Origin: Paracidovorax avenae
GTDB lineage: Bacteria; Pseudomonadota; Gammaproteobacteria; Burkholderiales; Burkholderiaceae_C
Direction of reading: 5' to 3'
Assembly (NCBI RefSeq): GCF_040892545.1
Contig: NZ_CP156079.1
Location: 3,941,501-4,005,500 of the forward strand
Length of the DNA: 64,000 bases
Both the position numbers and the translations under genes were made by a program. The number at the start of each line of letters is the position of its first letter. Position 1 is the stretch's first letter. Positions 1 to 9,444 of the stretch are shown here, piece after piece. A model generated the notes under the pieces. That model did not search any database, was not told where the DNA came from, and saw only the letters and a program-made list of their open reading frames with translations.

Positions 1-495
1 AAGCACCTGCTCAGCCACGAACGCACCAACATCGCCGACGTGAACCGCAGCAAGCGCGAGCTGGAACGCCTCAAGCGCATCGCGAAGACCGAGGGCGTGT
101 GGGACGACCTGCGCTTCCGCGACCAGATCGCGCTGCTGGAGGTGGACATCGTGGCGCTGGAGATGCTGGTGCTGCGCGTGCTGTCTGCCGAGAAGTCGGG
201 CAAGAACTCGCTGGACATCGCAGGCCTGCTCAAGATCAAGGGCAGCGAAATCCAGCAGCGCTATGCCGAACTGATGATGCTGGCCGCCGGCCCTTACGCC
301 CTGCCCTTCATCGAAGAGGCCATGGAAGCGGGCTGGCAGGGCGATGCGGCGATGGGCGCGCTGGGGGGCTTCCCGGGCGGCACGGTGGCGAATGCGCCGC
401 TGGCATCGACGTACTTCAACCTGCGCAAGACGACCATCTACGGGGGGAGCAACGAAGTCCAACGCAACATCGTCGCTCAGACGGTGCTGGGCTGA
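1..495 (+). CDS. Acyl-CoA dehydrogenase, C-terminal part (cut by window edge)
   Basis: The reading frame is open from the first base, so only the last 164 residues are present. They form the C-terminal helical domain of an FAD-dependent acyl-CoA dehydrogenase, which makes the alpha,beta double bond in an acyl-CoA. The family ending YGGSNEVQRNIVAQTVLG near the stop, which helps bind FAD across the dimer, is visible. The next gene, also an acyl-CoA dehydrogenase, starts 21 bases after the stop. A large/small pair in one operon is characteristic of heteromeric enzymes such as PimC/PimD (pimeloyl-CoA) or the steroid side-chain FadE pairs. The substrate cannot be told from this fragment. No start is visible; GTG codons inside the fragment are internal. 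Confidence 0.9.
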   Translation, partial: KHLLSHERTNIADVNRSKRELERLKRIAKTEGVWDDLRFRDQIALLEVDIVALEMLVLRVLSAEKSGKNSLDIAGLLKIKGSEIQQRYAELMMLAAGPYALPFIEEAMEAGWQGDAAMGALGGFPGGTVANAPLASTYFNLRKTTIYGGSNEVQRNIVAQTVLG

Positions 496-516
496 TATCG
501 GCTTTTGGAGACAACC

Positions 517-1632
517 ATGGATTTCGATTTTTCTGAAGACCAGCAATCGCTGCGCGATGCGGTGCGGCGCTGGGTGGACAAAGGCTATGCGTTCGAGCGG
601 CGCCGCTCCATCGTGGCGGCGGGTGGGTTCGATCGTGCGGCGTATGGCGAGCTGGCGGAACTGGGCCTGACGGCGCTGACGGTGCCGGAGGCGCACGACG
701 GGCTGGGCCAGGGTGCGGTGGATGCGATGGTGGCGATGGAGGAACTGGGGCGCGGCATCGTGCTGGAGCCGCTGGCGCAGACGTTCGTGGCCAGCGGGGT
801 GCTGGTGCAGTGCGCGCCCGAGGCGGTGCAGGCCGCGTGGCTGCCGCGCATCGCGAGTGGCGAGGCACTGGTGGTGCTGGCGCACCAGGAGCGCAAGGCA
901 CGCTACCGGATGGACGTGTGCGAGGCCCAGGCCACCGGTTCGGGCGACAGCGCCACGGTGACCGGTGCCAAGAGCCTCGTCCCCGCGGGCGACCAGGCCG
1001 ATGCGTTCCTGGTGCCTGCGCAACACCAGGGCCGCATGGTCCTCTTCCTCGTCGAGCGCGGCGCGCAGGGCGTGGCCACGCGCGGCTACGTGACGCAGGA
1101 CGGCAGCCGCGCGGCGGAGGTCCAGTTCGACAATGCGCCGGCCACGCTGGTCGCGGAGGACGGGCTGGCGGCACTCGAGCTCGCGGTGGACATCGGCATC
1201 GCATCTGCGTGCGCCGAGGCCGTGGGCGTGATGGACCAGACCGTGGCCCTCACCGTGGACTACATGAACCAGCGCAAGCAGTTCGGCGTGCCGATCGCGA
1301 GCTTCCAGGCGCTGCGGCACCGCGTGGCCGACATGAAGATGCAGCTGGAACTGGCCCGCTCGATGAGCTATTACGCCAGCCTGAAGCTCGGAGCCCCCGC
1401 CGATGAGCGCCGCCGCGCCCTGTCGCGCGCCAAGGTGCAGCTCGGGCAGTCGATGCGCTTCGTGGGCCAGCAGTCCGTGCAGCTGCACGGCGGCATCGGG
1501 GTGACCGACGAATACATCGGCAGCCACTACTTCAAGAAGCTCACGCAGCTGGAGATGACCTGGGGCGACACGCTGCACCACCTGGGCGAGGTGTCGGCGC
1601 GCATGCAGGACACGGCGGGCGTGTTCGCCTGA
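517..1632 (+). CDS. Acyl-CoA dehydrogenase, PimD-like second subunit
   Basis: A 371-residue FAD-dependent acyl-CoA dehydrogenase. It begins MDFDFSEDQQSLRDAVRRWV, has the usual N-terminal helical domain, middle beta domain and C-terminal helical domain, and contains LHGGIGVTDEYIGSHYFKKL near the end, the flavin-contacting segment. The ATG at 517 was chosen because GGAG sits six bases upstream at 507-510; an in-frame TTG at 505 overlaps that site and is unlikely. With the preceding gene it probably forms an alpha2beta2 enzyme acting on a dicarboxylic or bulky acyl-CoA, as inferred from pimeloyl-CoA dehydrogenase pairs. The rest of the operon lies outside the window, so the pathway is unknown. 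Confidence 0.92.
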   Translation: MDFDFSEDQQSLRDAVRRWVDKGYAFERRRSIVAAGGFDRAAYGELAELGLTALTVPEAHDGLGQGAVDAMVAMEELGRGIVLEPLAQTFVASGVLVQCAPEAVQAAWLPRIASGEALVVLAHQERKARYRMDVCEAQATGSGDSATVTGAKSLVPAGDQADAFLVPAQHQGRMVLFLVERGAQGVATRGYVTQDGSRAAEVQFDNAPATLVAEDGLAALELAVDIGIASACAEAVGVMDQTVALTVDYMNQRKQFGVPIASFQALRHRVADMKMQLELARSMSYYASLKLGAPADERRRALSRAKVQLGQSMRFVGQQSVQLHGGIGVTDEYIGSHYFKKLTQLEMTWGDTLHHLGEVSARMQDTAGVFA

Positions 1633-1758
1633 CGGGAGCGGCAACGCGACCGCCTGCGCGCGGTAACACGAACCCCGCGACGGAGGGGTAGGCAAGGTGG
1701 ACACTCTGTGGTCAAGTTCGCGGTTCATCCGACACGTCACTTGCCCCGAGGGAGTTCC

Positions 1759-3369
1759 ATGCATCACACGCCATCACCAACCCGCCGCCCATCCGCATCC
1801 GCCCTGCTGCTGGGTGGCGTCATCGCCGCCTGCGCCGCACCCGCCTGGGCCCAGACGGCCGAACCCGAGCCCGGCATGTGGAGCTTCGACGGCGAACTGG
1901 ATGGCCGGCCGGGCCGCAGCCTGCACATCGACACCCAGGCCGGCCGCACCATGGCCGTGTCCTACCTGGGGTACCGCGCCGACGGCTCGTCGTTCTTCCT
2001 GCAGGCCGCGGGCACCCGGCCCAATACCTCTTCCACCTTCGACGGCACGCTGAGCGAGTTCCGCAACGGCCCAGTGATCGGCGGCGGCGCCGGCCAGGGC
2101 GAGACCGCAGCCACCGCGGGCCCCGTGAAGATCGTCTTCGACACGCCCACCACGGGCACCGTCACGCTGCCGGGCGACGTGCCGCGGCGCATTTCACGCT
2201 ACCAGTACGAAGATCCTACTGTTCGGCTCACGCGCGACTCCATCGCCGGCGACACGTTCTCCGCATTGACGCAAAGCCGGAGAACACCGCATTGGATCGA
2301 CGTGAAACTGCAGGACGGCCAGTTCTCCATGAAGACCACTACCAGCGCGGAGCGACTCGACTCCTGCACTTACACCGGTAACGTCCAGCCCGCGGGCTCG
2401 GGCGTGTCTTCCGAAGGAACGTACCTGTGCACGTCGCGCGACGGGGCGCAGGAGACAGGCGCTTACCGCGCGGAGCATTTCATGATGCAGGCCGATGGCA
2501 TATTCCGGGGGACCTTGTGGCGCGACGGCGCATCCACCGACCTGTTCGGCTACTGCATGGGGGGCGCCCGTTTCATGGACTGGCCCGGGCTGTGCGCCAC
2601 GTCATGGAACCAGCCGCAGCCGCAGCCGGAACCCGGCATCTGGGGCTTCGAGGGCGAGGTGAACGGCCGGCCCGGGCGCAGCCTGCAGATCGACACGCAG
2701 CAGGGGCGGGCCATGGTGGTGACCTACGTGGGTTATCGGCCCGACGGTTCCTCGCTCTTCCTGCAGGCCGGGGGCGTCCGGGCCGAGGGCGACACGGCCT
2801 TCACCGGCAACCTGCAGGAATACCGCAACGGGCCCGTGCTGGGCGGCGGTACCCGCAGCGGCGAGCAGGCTGCCGACCTGGGCGCGATGCGCATCAGCTT
2901 CGACTCGACCACCACCGGCACCGTCACCCTGCCCGGCGACACGCCCCGGCGCATCGTGCGGCTCCAGTACGAGGATCTCACGGCGCGGTTCAACCAGACC
3001 TACCGCATACGGTACGCCGAGGGCTCCACATTGGGGGGCGCACCGTCCCTGCAACTCAAGTTCCAGGCCCGCGACGGGCAGTTCCAGATGGTCCAGAACG
3101 GCGGGGACGGCACCCAGGGCTGCACCTACACCGGCAGCTACCAGTTCGCCGGCCGGAGCCTCGTCAGCCCTTCCGGAACTTACGTGTGCGACGGCTCCGG
3201 AGAAACGGGCACCTACAGCAACTACCAGTTCGAAGTGGATGCCGGGGGGCACATCGTTTTCTACAAATCCCCGCGCCAGATCTATGGCGGCGGCTTCTGC
3301 GTCCGGCGGACTGAAGCAGGCGGCTTCCGGCCCTGCAGCACCGAAGAGCTGAACACGCCGGCCTCCTGA
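1759..3369 (+). CDS. Secreted protein with two tandem copies of an unrecognised domain
   Basis: A 536-residue protein of unknown function. An export signal covers about residues 1-31 (basic start, hydrophobic core, AWA cleavage site). The mature part is an internal duplication. Copy 1 starts near residue 37 (EPGMWSFDGELDGRPGRSL) and copy 2 near residue 291 (EPGIWGFEGEVNGRPGRSL). Both share, in order, a YLGYRADGSS or YVGYRPDGSS segment, an FRNGPV/YRNGPV segment, a TTGTVTLPGD(V/T)PRRI segment, a single-Cys CTYTG segment and a short Cys-containing GTY(L/V)C segment. The ATG at 1759 was chosen because GAGGGAG lies just upstream and the signal peptide begins there; an upstream GTG at 1708 has no such support. 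A chitinase lies downstream, so both may be secreted. No family is recognised. Confidence 0.85.
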   Translation: MHHTPSPTRRPSASALLLGGVIAACAAPAWAQTAEPEPGMWSFDGELDGRPGRSLHIDTQAGRTMAVSYLGYRADGSSFFLQAAGTRPNTSSTFDGTLSEFRNGPVIGGGAGQGETAATAGPVKIVFDTPTTGTVTLPGDVPRRISRYQYEDPTVRLTRDSIAGDTFSALTQSRRTPHWIDVKLQDGQFSMKTTTSAERLDSCTYTGNVQPAGSGVSSEGTYLCTSRDGAQETGAYRAEHFMMQADGIFRGTLWRDGASTDLFGYCMGGARFMDWPGLCATSWNQPQPQPEPGIWGFEGEVNGRPGRSLQIDTQQGRAMVVTYVGYRPDGSSLFLQAGGVRAEGDTAFTGNLQEYRNGPVLGGGTRSGEQAADLGAMRISFDSTTTGTVTLPGDTPRRIVRLQYEDLTARFNQTYRIRYAEGSTLGGAPSLQLKFQARDGQFQMVQNGGDGTQGCTYTGSYQFAGRSLVSPSGTYVCDGSGETGTYSNYQFEVDAGGHIVFYKSPRQIYGGGFCVRRTEAGGFRPCSTEELNTPAS

Positions 3370-3424
3370 CGGGAACTGCAGCCACGGCGCGGGCCGGGCT
3401 GCGCATGCCACGCGGTGCGATACC

Positions 3425-3445
3425 CCGCCGTGCTGGGCACGGCGG
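3425..3445 (+). terminator. Hairpin after the duplicated secreted-protein gene
   Basis: Perfect 8-bp inverted repeat, CCGCCGTG and CACGGCGG around a 5-base loop, 56 bases past the stop of the preceding gene and about 100 bases before the chitinase start. There is no T-run after it, so it is either a weak or Rho-assisted terminator or a transcript-end stabilising hairpin. Confidence 0.35.
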
Positions 3446-3548
3446 CATCCCAAAGCGACACCCTCAGCATTGCATGCATGGCGCTGCATTGACGCGCCGC
3501 CTCCCCGGGCCGAGAGTGCGGAGCCCTGCACACCGAGGAGCACCGCAC

Positions 3549-4865
3549 ATGAGGACACCCTGGACCCGCACCCTGGGCATCGCCTGCCTGGCCATCCTGG
3601 CCGCCCCTGCCTGGAGCGGCACGGCCGTGTCCGCCCACGCGTCGACCAGCGCCGCGACACCCCCACGCGAAGTGGTGGGCTACTTCACCTCCTGGGGCAT
3701 CTATGCCCGCGGCTACACCGCGAAGAGCCTGGCCACCCAGGGCGCCCTGCCCCGCATCACCACCCTGAACTATGCGTTCGGCGGCGTGGCGCCCGCCGGC
3801 GCGGATGGGAGCGGCCCGGTGGGCTGCCGGCTCGGCGATGCGTGGGCCGACGTGGAGCGGCCCTGGACGGCCGAGGAAAGCGTGGACGGCACGGCGGTGG
3901 ACGGCAGCCAGCCGCTGCGCGGCAACTTCCAGCAGCTGCGCGCGCTCAAGCGCCTGCAGCCCGGGCTGAAGCTGCTGGTCTCGCTGGGGGGATGGAACGG
4001 GTCGAAGTGGTTCTCCGACGCGGCCCTCACGAGCGCGTCGCGCAGCGCTTTCGTGAAGTCGTGCGTCGATCTCTTCATCCGCGGCCGCACCGGCGGAGAA
4101 GCCGAAGGCGACGGCCCGGCCGCGGGCGTGTTCGACGGCATCGACATCGACTGGGAGCACGTCGCCGCCGAGGCCGCACCGGGCAACATCGTGCGGCCGG
4201 AGGATACGGCGAACTTCACGCTGCTCCTGCAGGAGTTCCGCCGGCAGCTCGACGCGATCGACCCGGCGCTGCGCCTGACCATCGCGGCACCCGCGGGACC
4301 GCAGAACAGCGCGAAGATCGAGCTCGCGGCCGTGGCGAAGACGGTGGATTTCATCAACCTGATGGCCTACGACCTCCACGTTTCCTCGGAGCGCCGCACC
4401 AACCACCAGGCCGCGCTCGCCCCCAGCCCGCGCGATCCCGACCGGGCAAAGGATCTCTCGGTGTTGGAAGCCGTCGGCCGGTACCTGCAGGCGGGCGTGC
4501 CGCGCAGCAAGCTCGTGGTCGGCGCACCGCTGTACTCGCAGGGCTGGAGCGGCGTGAACCCGGCCGGCAACGGCCTCTACCAGCCGGCCACGGGCCCCGC
4601 GCAGGGCACCTACGAGGCCGGCGTGGACGATTTCAAGACCGTGCGCGCCAAGCCCGGTTTCACGCGCCACCGGGACGCGTGGTCGCGCGCGGCCTGGCTC
4701 TTCGACGGCAGCACGTTCTGGACCTTCGACGACGAACAGGTCGTGCGCGAGAAGGCACGCATCGTGCGGGCCACGGGCCTGCGCGGCATGATGTTCTGGG
4801 AGCTTTCCGGCGATGGCGGCGAGCTGGTGCGCGCGGCCGGAGAGGAGCTGTCCACGGGCCGCTGA
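3549..4865 (+). CDS. Secreted GH18 chitinase
   Basis: A 438-residue glycoside hydrolase family 18 enzyme that cleaves beta-1,4-GlcNAc links in chitin. A signal peptide covers about residues 1-30. The barrel starts with REVVGYFTSWGIYARGY. The catalytic DxxDxDxE motif is at residues 196-203 (DGIDIDWE), with Glu203 as proton donor. LVSLGGWNGSKWFS (the SxGG strand), FINLMAYDLH and a C-terminal MMFWELSGD complete the family pattern. There is no carbohydrate-binding module or linker, so it is a single-domain enzyme. The start follows a CGAGGAG site at 3534-3540. It stands alone between a secreted protein and a hairpin. A role against fungal or insect chitin or in nutrient scavenging is inference. 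Confidence 0.93.
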   Translation: MRTPWTRTLGIACLAILAAPAWSGTAVSAHASTSAATPPREVVGYFTSWGIYARGYTAKSLATQGALPRITTLNYAFGGVAPAGADGSGPVGCRLGDAWADVERPWTAEESVDGTAVDGSQPLRGNFQQLRALKRLQPGLKLLVSLGGWNGSKWFSDAALTSASRSAFVKSCVDLFIRGRTGGEAEGDGPAAGVFDGIDIDWEHVAAEAAPGNIVRPEDTANFTLLLQEFRRQLDAIDPALRLTIAAPAGPQNSAKIELAAVAKTVDFINLMAYDLHVSSERRTNHQAALAPSPRDPDRAKDLSVLEAVGRYLQAGVPRSKLVVGAPLYSQGWSGVNPAGNGLYQPATGPAQGTYEAGVDDFKTVRAKPGFTRHRDAWSRAAWLFDGSTFWTFDDEQVVREKARIVRATGLRGMMFWELSGDGGELVRAAGEELSTGR

Positions 4866-4920
4866 AACCCGCGGGACGCGCCGTGGAAGGCGAATCCGGG
4901 ATAATCCCGTGATTACCTGC

Positions 4921-4941
4921 AGCCGGGCCGAGCGCCCGGCT
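4921..4941 (+). terminator. Hairpin with T-rich tail between chitinase and TPR-methyltransferase genes
   Basis: Perfect 8-bp stem AGCCGGGC/GCCCGGCT with a 5-base loop, followed by CTCTATTTTC. This is a plausible intrinsic terminator of the chitinase transcript. It ends only 20 bases before the next start codon, and a -10-like GATAAT lies upstream at 4900-4905, so it could instead lie in the leader of the next gene and act as an attenuator. Confidence 0.5.
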
Positions 4942-4961
4942 CTCTATTTTCAGCACGAGAC

Positions 4962-6272
4962 ATGAGCGCCACTGCCACCTCCACCGACCCGAACCGCCAA
5001 CACCTCGAAACGGCGCGCGAGCAGATCGCGCGCGGCGACCTGCAGCAGGCGGCCCTCACGCTGAACCAGGCCCAGCGCACCCAGCCCAACGACCCGCGCG
5101 TGTTCATGCTGGCGGGCCTCATGGCCGAGAAGGCGGGCAACATCCCGAAGGCCTTCGACGGGCTGCGCCGCGCCGTGACGCTGGCACCCGACTGGGGTCC
5201 GGGCCAGCTGGAACTGGCCCTGCTGCACGCGCGCCAGAACCAGATGCGCGAAGCGGTGGAGCTGGCCGAGAAAGTCGCCGCGCGCGAGCCGCGCAACCTG
5301 GTGGTGCTTGCCGGCGTGGTGGACATCGCCCACCGCGCGGGCCACCTGGACATGGCCGTGCGCCACCTGCGCCGCGGCCTGGAGATGGTGCCCGGAGACG
5401 TGCAGCTGCGCCGCCTGCTGGCACGCGACCTCGGCGACCAGGGCCACCATGCAGAGGCGCTGGAAATCTGGGGCGCGCTCATCGACGAGAACCCGCAGGA
5501 CGCCGAGGCCCGCCTGGGCCGCGTGAAGGCCTGCATCGCGGCCGGCACGCCGGCGCAGGCGGTGGCCGACACCACGGCGCTGATGGAACTCGCTCCCGGC
5601 GACTCGGTGGTGGCCTACTACACCGCCATCGCGCACGGCGTGACGCCGCAGCACCAGCCGCCGGAGCTGCACCGCGCGCTGTTCGACGAACTCGCGGGCC
5701 TCTACGACCAGCACATGGTCGCGGGCCTGAAGTACAAGCTGCCGAAGATCGCGGCCGGGAAGATCCTCGAACGCTACCCCGACAAGCGCCTCAATGTGCT
5801 GGACCTGGGCTGCGGCACGGGGCTGCTGGGCGTGTGCCTGGGCCGCCTCGACGGCTTCCTCATCGGCGTGGACATCTCCCTCAAGATGATCGAGCAGGCG
5901 GCCCGGCACAACGTGTACGACCGCTTCCACACCGTCAACCTGCTGGACGCGCTGCGCGACACCCCCTCTTCCATCTACGACGTGGTGGCGGCGCTGGACG
6001 TGTTCATCTACGCGGGCGACCTGTCGGACACCGTGCCCGACGCCTTCCGCCTGATCGTGCCGAACGGCAACTTCCTCTTCTCGTGCGAGACCGCCCCCGA
6101 GGACGGCCCGGACCTGGTGCTGCAGGCGAGCGGCCGCTACGCCCACAGGCGCAGCCACGCCGAGGCCGTGTGCCGGGCGGCGGGCTTCACGACGGTGGAG
6201 ATCGAGGACCTGGTTCTGCGCTACGACGGCAACGAGCCCGTGCAGGGCTTCCTCGTGACGGCAAGGAAGTAA
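4962..6272 (+). CDS. TPR-repeat protein fused to a class I SAM-dependent methyltransferase
   Basis: A 436-residue cytoplasmic protein in two parts. Residues about 10-200 are tetratricopeptide-like helical repeats (for example ARGDLQQAALTLNQAQRT and AVTLAPDWGPGQLELALLHA), expected to bind a protein partner. Residues about 240-436 are a class I methyltransferase with motif I LDLGCGTGLLGV and the acidic strand GVDISLKMIEQA that binds S-adenosylmethionine. The fusion suggests methylation of a protein docked on the TPRs, but the substrate is unknown. It has no operon partner: the chemoreceptor downstream is convergent. The ATG at 4962 is the first Met in frame and begins the low-complexity MSATATSTDPN leader. 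Confidence 0.85.
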   Translation: MSATATSTDPNRQHLETAREQIARGDLQQAALTLNQAQRTQPNDPRVFMLAGLMAEKAGNIPKAFDGLRRAVTLAPDWGPGQLELALLHARQNQMREAVELAEKVAAREPRNLVVLAGVVDIAHRAGHLDMAVRHLRRGLEMVPGDVQLRRLLARDLGDQGHHAEALEIWGALIDENPQDAEARLGRVKACIAAGTPAQAVADTTALMELAPGDSVVAYYTAIAHGVTPQHQPPELHRALFDELAGLYDQHMVAGLKYKLPKIAAGKILERYPDKRLNVLDLGCGTGLLGVCLGRLDGFLIGVDISLKMIEQAARHNVYDRFHTVNLLDALRDTPSSIYDVVAALDVFIYAGDLSDTVPDAFRLIVPNGNFLFSCETAPEDGPDLVLQASGRYAHRRSHAEAVCRAAGFTTVEIEDLVLRYDGNEPVQGFLVTARK

Positions 6273-6459
6273 CGCCCGCTGGCAGCCCGGCGGAGCCGGT
6301 TCTGCGGCGTCTGCTGGCATGGCCTGCTCCGCGGCCTTCGGATGGGTGGCGCACCGCTTATGCGAAAGCAATGCCCCGAGCTTGACTCGAGATGCGCCTT
6401 TTGTGGTGGTACACAGCACCACAGCGCTCGGAAGCGCCAGGCGGTGGGCTTTGGCCGGC

Positions 6460-8013
6460 TCAGATGCGAAACGCGTCCACGGCACGCACGAGGTGGGCGG
6501 CCTGCTGCTGCATGGACTGGGCGGCGGCGGCGCTCTGCTCCACCAGCGCGGCGTTCTGCTGGGTGCCCTGGTCCATGACGGTGATGGCTTCGCTGACCTG
6601 GGCCACGCCGTCGCTCTGGGCGCCGCTGGCAGCGCTGATCTCGCTGACCAGGCCGGTGACGCGCTGGATGGCGGACACCACTTCGGCCATGGTGGTGCCT
6701 GCCCGGTCCACCAGCTGCGAGCCCTGGCCCACGCGCTCGACGCTGGCGCCGATCAGGTCCTTGATCTCCCGCGCGGCCTGGGCGCTGCGCTGGGCCAGCA
6801 GCCGCACCTCGCCGGCCACGACGGCGAAGCCGCGGCCCTGCTCGCCGGCGCGGGCCGCTTCCACTGCCGCGTTGAGCGCCAGGATGTTGGTCTGGAAGGC
6901 GATGGAGTCGATCACGCCGATGATGTCGGCGATCTTGCGGCTGGAATCGTTGATGCCGCGCATGGTCTGCACGACCTCGGCGACGACCTCCCCGCCGCGC
7001 ACGGCCACGGTGCTCGCGTTCACGGCGAGTTCATTGGCCTGGCGGGCGCTGTCGGCGTTCTGGCGCGAGGTGGAGCCCAGGTGCTCCATCGATGCGGCCG
7101 TCTGCTCCAGGGCGGCGGCCTGCTGCTCGGTGCGTGCCGACAGGTCGTTCGTGCCGGACGATATCTCCACGGAGGCCTGGGAGACCGCGTCCGCGGACTG
7201 GCGGACCTGCCCGATCACGCGGGCCAGTTGCAGGCGCATGGCCGAGAGATGGTGGACCAGGCTGGAGGTGTCGCCCGCGCCTGCGGTGAAGCTCTCGCGC
7301 AGGTCGCCGCCGGCGATCTGGCGGGCGATCGCGGTCGCCTGGACCGGGTCGCCGCCCAGCTGGCGCAGGACGGAGCGGATGATCCGCCAGCCCAGCAGCC
7401 CCCCGAGCACCGCGCCGGCCGCGATGAGCGCGGACACGATGCGGAAGGTGCGGTCCACCGAGGCAGCCACGCGTTCGGTCTCGTCCCGTGCCTGCTGTTC
7501 CTGCAGCTTGCCGGCTTCCAGCAGCAGGTTGCGGACTTCGACGTGCAGCCGGTCGGTGGAGGCGTTGAGCTCGCCCATGGCCGCTTCCGCATCGCCCGCC
7601 TGCGCCGCCGCCTGCAGTTTGGCCACCGACGCCTTGTAGCGGGCCCAGGTGTCCGCCAGCTTCTGGCCCGTGGCGCGCAACTCCGCGCTGCCATCGTCCT
7701 GGCGCAGCAGGCCGATGGCATCGAGCACGGACTGCTCCGACTGCTGGTTGAGCGACAGCGTTTCCTCGCGGGATTTCGCGTCGGTCTTGAGGATGAACGG
7801 GTACATGCGCCGGAAGTGCACCGCCGCCTGCCGGCCGCCATCCACCACCTTGCGCAGCGGGACGACGGTGTCGGTGTACATCTCGCGCTGGGCAGTGCTC
7901 ACCGCTCGCAGCTGGGCCAGGCCCGTGGCCCCGACCAGCAGGAGGACGGCCAGGAAGAAAGCCACCAGCGCGACCAGTTTCTGCGCCAATGTCATGTTTT
8001 TGAATAGCGGCAT
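6460..8013 (-). CDS. Methyl-accepting chemotaxis protein
   Basis: A 517-residue transmembrane chemoreceptor that senses a periplasmic ligand and controls the CheA kinase. In order: a first membrane helix (about residues 8-30, [20 protein letters not shown]), a four-helix-bundle periplasmic sensor (to about 190), a second membrane helix, a HAMP domain, and a long coiled-coil signalling domain. The highly conserved hairpin tip is visible ([20 protein letters not shown]). The start at 8013 ([12 protein letters not shown]) was chosen because GAGGGG lies nine bases upstream; a longer frame to 8112 adds a non-membrane extension with no ribosome site. There is no C-terminal NWETF-type tether. It stands alone, without che genes nearby. 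Confidence 0.94.
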   Translation of the reverse strand: MPLFKNMTLAQKLVALVAFFLAVLLLVGATGLAQLRAVSTAQREMYTDTVVPLRKVVDGGRQAAVHFRRMYPFILKTDAKSREETLSLNQQSEQSVLDAIGLLRQDDGSAELRATGQKLADTWARYKASVAKLQAAAQAGDAEAAMGELNASTDRLHVEVRNLLLEAGKLQEQQARDETERVAASVDRTFRIVSALIAAGAVLGGLLGWRIIRSVLRQLGGDPVQATAIARQIAGGDLRESFTAGAGDTSSLVHHLSAMRLQLARVIGQVRQSADAVSQASVEISSGTNDLSARTEQQAAALEQTAASMEHLGSTSRQNADSARQANELAVNASTVAVRGGEVVAEVVQTMRGINDSSRKIADIIGVIDSIAFQTNILALNAAVEAARAGEQGRGFAVVAGEVRLLAQRSAQAAREIKDLIGASVERVGQGSQLVDRAGTTMAEVVSAIQRVTGLVSEISAASGAQSDGVAQVSEAITVMDQGTQQNAALVEQSAAAAQSMQQQAAHLVRAVDAFRI

Positions 8014-8139
8014 GGAACGAACCCCTCGGATACTGCAACTCATCCGTGCAGATTGCCCCATGGTGCCAGAAATGTAAGAAATTAATTCATGTTCATCAAA
8101 GATGAAAGGCATTTCTACAACGTACCGGCGTCGCTCCCC

Positions 8140-9423
8140 TCAGAATCCCAGCGCGTGCGGCAGCCAGGTGGAGATGGCCGGCACGAAGGTGAGCAGGGCC
8201 AGCACGATCAGGTGGGCCACGAGGAACGGCGGCAGCTCGCGCGTGAGCGCCGCCAGCGGCACCTTGGTGGCCACCGAAGTGACGAACAGCAGCCCGCCCA
8301 CCGGCGGCGTGATCATGCCCAGCGTGAGGTTGACGATCACCACCATCGCGAAGTGGATCGGGTCGATGCCCAGCGCCGCCGAGATGGGCGCGAGGATGGG
8401 CACGAGGATCATCACGCCCGGCAGCGGCTCCATGAAGATGCCGAAGAGCAGCAGCAGGATGTTGACCGCGATGAGGAAGGTGACGGGCGAGAGGTTCCAG
8501 CCCACGATCGTCTCGGCCAGTTGCTGGGGCACGCCCTCCACCGTCAGCACCCAGGCGAAGGCGGCCGAGGCCGCCACCACCAGCAGCACCGAGGCGGTGA
8601 GCAGCGCCGAGCGCGCGGCGATGTGCGGCAGGGCCTTCCACTCCAGCGTGCGGTAGATCCACTTGCCGCACACGAGTGCGTAGAACACGGCCACCACCGA
8701 GGCCTCGGTGGGCGTGAAGATGCCGAAGCGGATGCCCACCAGGATCAGCACCACCAGCATCAGCGCGGGGATGGCGCGGATGCTGTTGGCGAGCATCTCC
8801 CGGCCGCTCGGGCGCGGCTCGCGCGAGCGGTAGTCGCGCTGCACGCACACGCGCCAGTTGACGATGGCCATGGCCACGGCGATGAGGATGCCCGGCGCGA
8901 AGCCGGCGATGAAGAGTGCGCCGACCGAGACCTGCTCGTCCTGCAGCGCGTAGATGATCATGATGATCGAGGGCGGGATGATGGGGCCCACGATGGCCGT
9001 GCTGGCGGTGAGCGCGGCGGCATAGGCGCGCGAGTAGCCCGCCTTGTCCATCATCTTGACCATCATCGAGCCGGGGCCCGCCGCATCGGCCAGGGCCGAA
9101 CCCGAGATGCCCGAGAACAGCGTGAGCGAGAGGATGTTGGCGTGGCCGAGGCCGCCGCGCAGGTGTCCGACGAACTGCGCGGCGAAGCGCAGCAGCACCA
9201 CGGTGAGCGCGCCGCCGGACATGATCTCGGCCGCGAGGATGAAGAAGGGCACGGCCATCAGCGGGAAGCTGTCGATGCCCGTGAACATCTCCTTGAACAC
9301 GATCAGCTGCGGATAGCGCCCGCCCGCGAAGACCGCGATGGCGGCCGACATGGCGAGCGCGAAAGCGACCGGAAAGCCCAGCGCCATCAGCAGGACGGCG
9401 GAAACGAAAAGGGTGATGGCCAT
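8140..9423 (-). CDS. dctM: TRAP transporter large membrane subunit
   Basis: A 427-residue inner-membrane protein of the DctM family, the ion-driven permease of a tripartite ATP-independent periplasmic (TRAP) transporter. It is hydrophobic throughout, with about a dozen membrane segments, and contains family landmarks such as GSMMVKMMDKAGYSRAYAAA and IGPIIPPSIIMIIYA. It follows dctQ by 21 bases and is third in a dctP-dctQ-dctM order on the minus strand. TRAP systems usually import organic acids; the substrate here is not deducible from sequence. Its start ATG at 9423 opens the first membrane helix. Confidence 0.95.
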   Translation of the reverse strand: MAITLFVSAVLLMALGFPVAFALAMSAAIAVFAGGRYPQLIVFKEMFTGIDSFPLMAVPFFILAAEIMSGGALTVVLLRFAAQFVGHLRGGLGHANILSLTLFSGISGSALADAAGPGSMMVKMMDKAGYSRAYAAALTASTAIVGPIIPPSIIMIIYALQDEQVSVGALFIAGFAPGILIAVAMAIVNWRVCVQRDYRSREPRPSGREMLANSIRAIPALMLVVLILVGIRFGIFTPTEASVVAVFYALVCGKWIYRTLEWKALPHIAARSALLTASVLLVVAASAAFAWVLTVEGVPQQLAETIVGWNLSPVTFLIAVNILLLLFGIFMEPLPGVMILVPILAPISAALGIDPIHFAMVVIVNLTLGMITPPVGGLLFVTSVATKVPLAALTRELPPFLVAHLIVLALLTFVPAISTWLPHALGF

Positions 9424-9444
9424 GGCGTCAGTTCCTCGCGGGCA

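Noticed and set aside
1717-1745. A possible PIP box before the duplicated secreted protein (TTCGC at 1717).
   Set aside because: The second half-site at the N15 position does not match TTCGB.
6319-8007. A 562-codon plus-strand open frame under the chemoreceptor.
   Set aside because: Purely antisense to a well-supported chemoreceptor with all its signature motifs.
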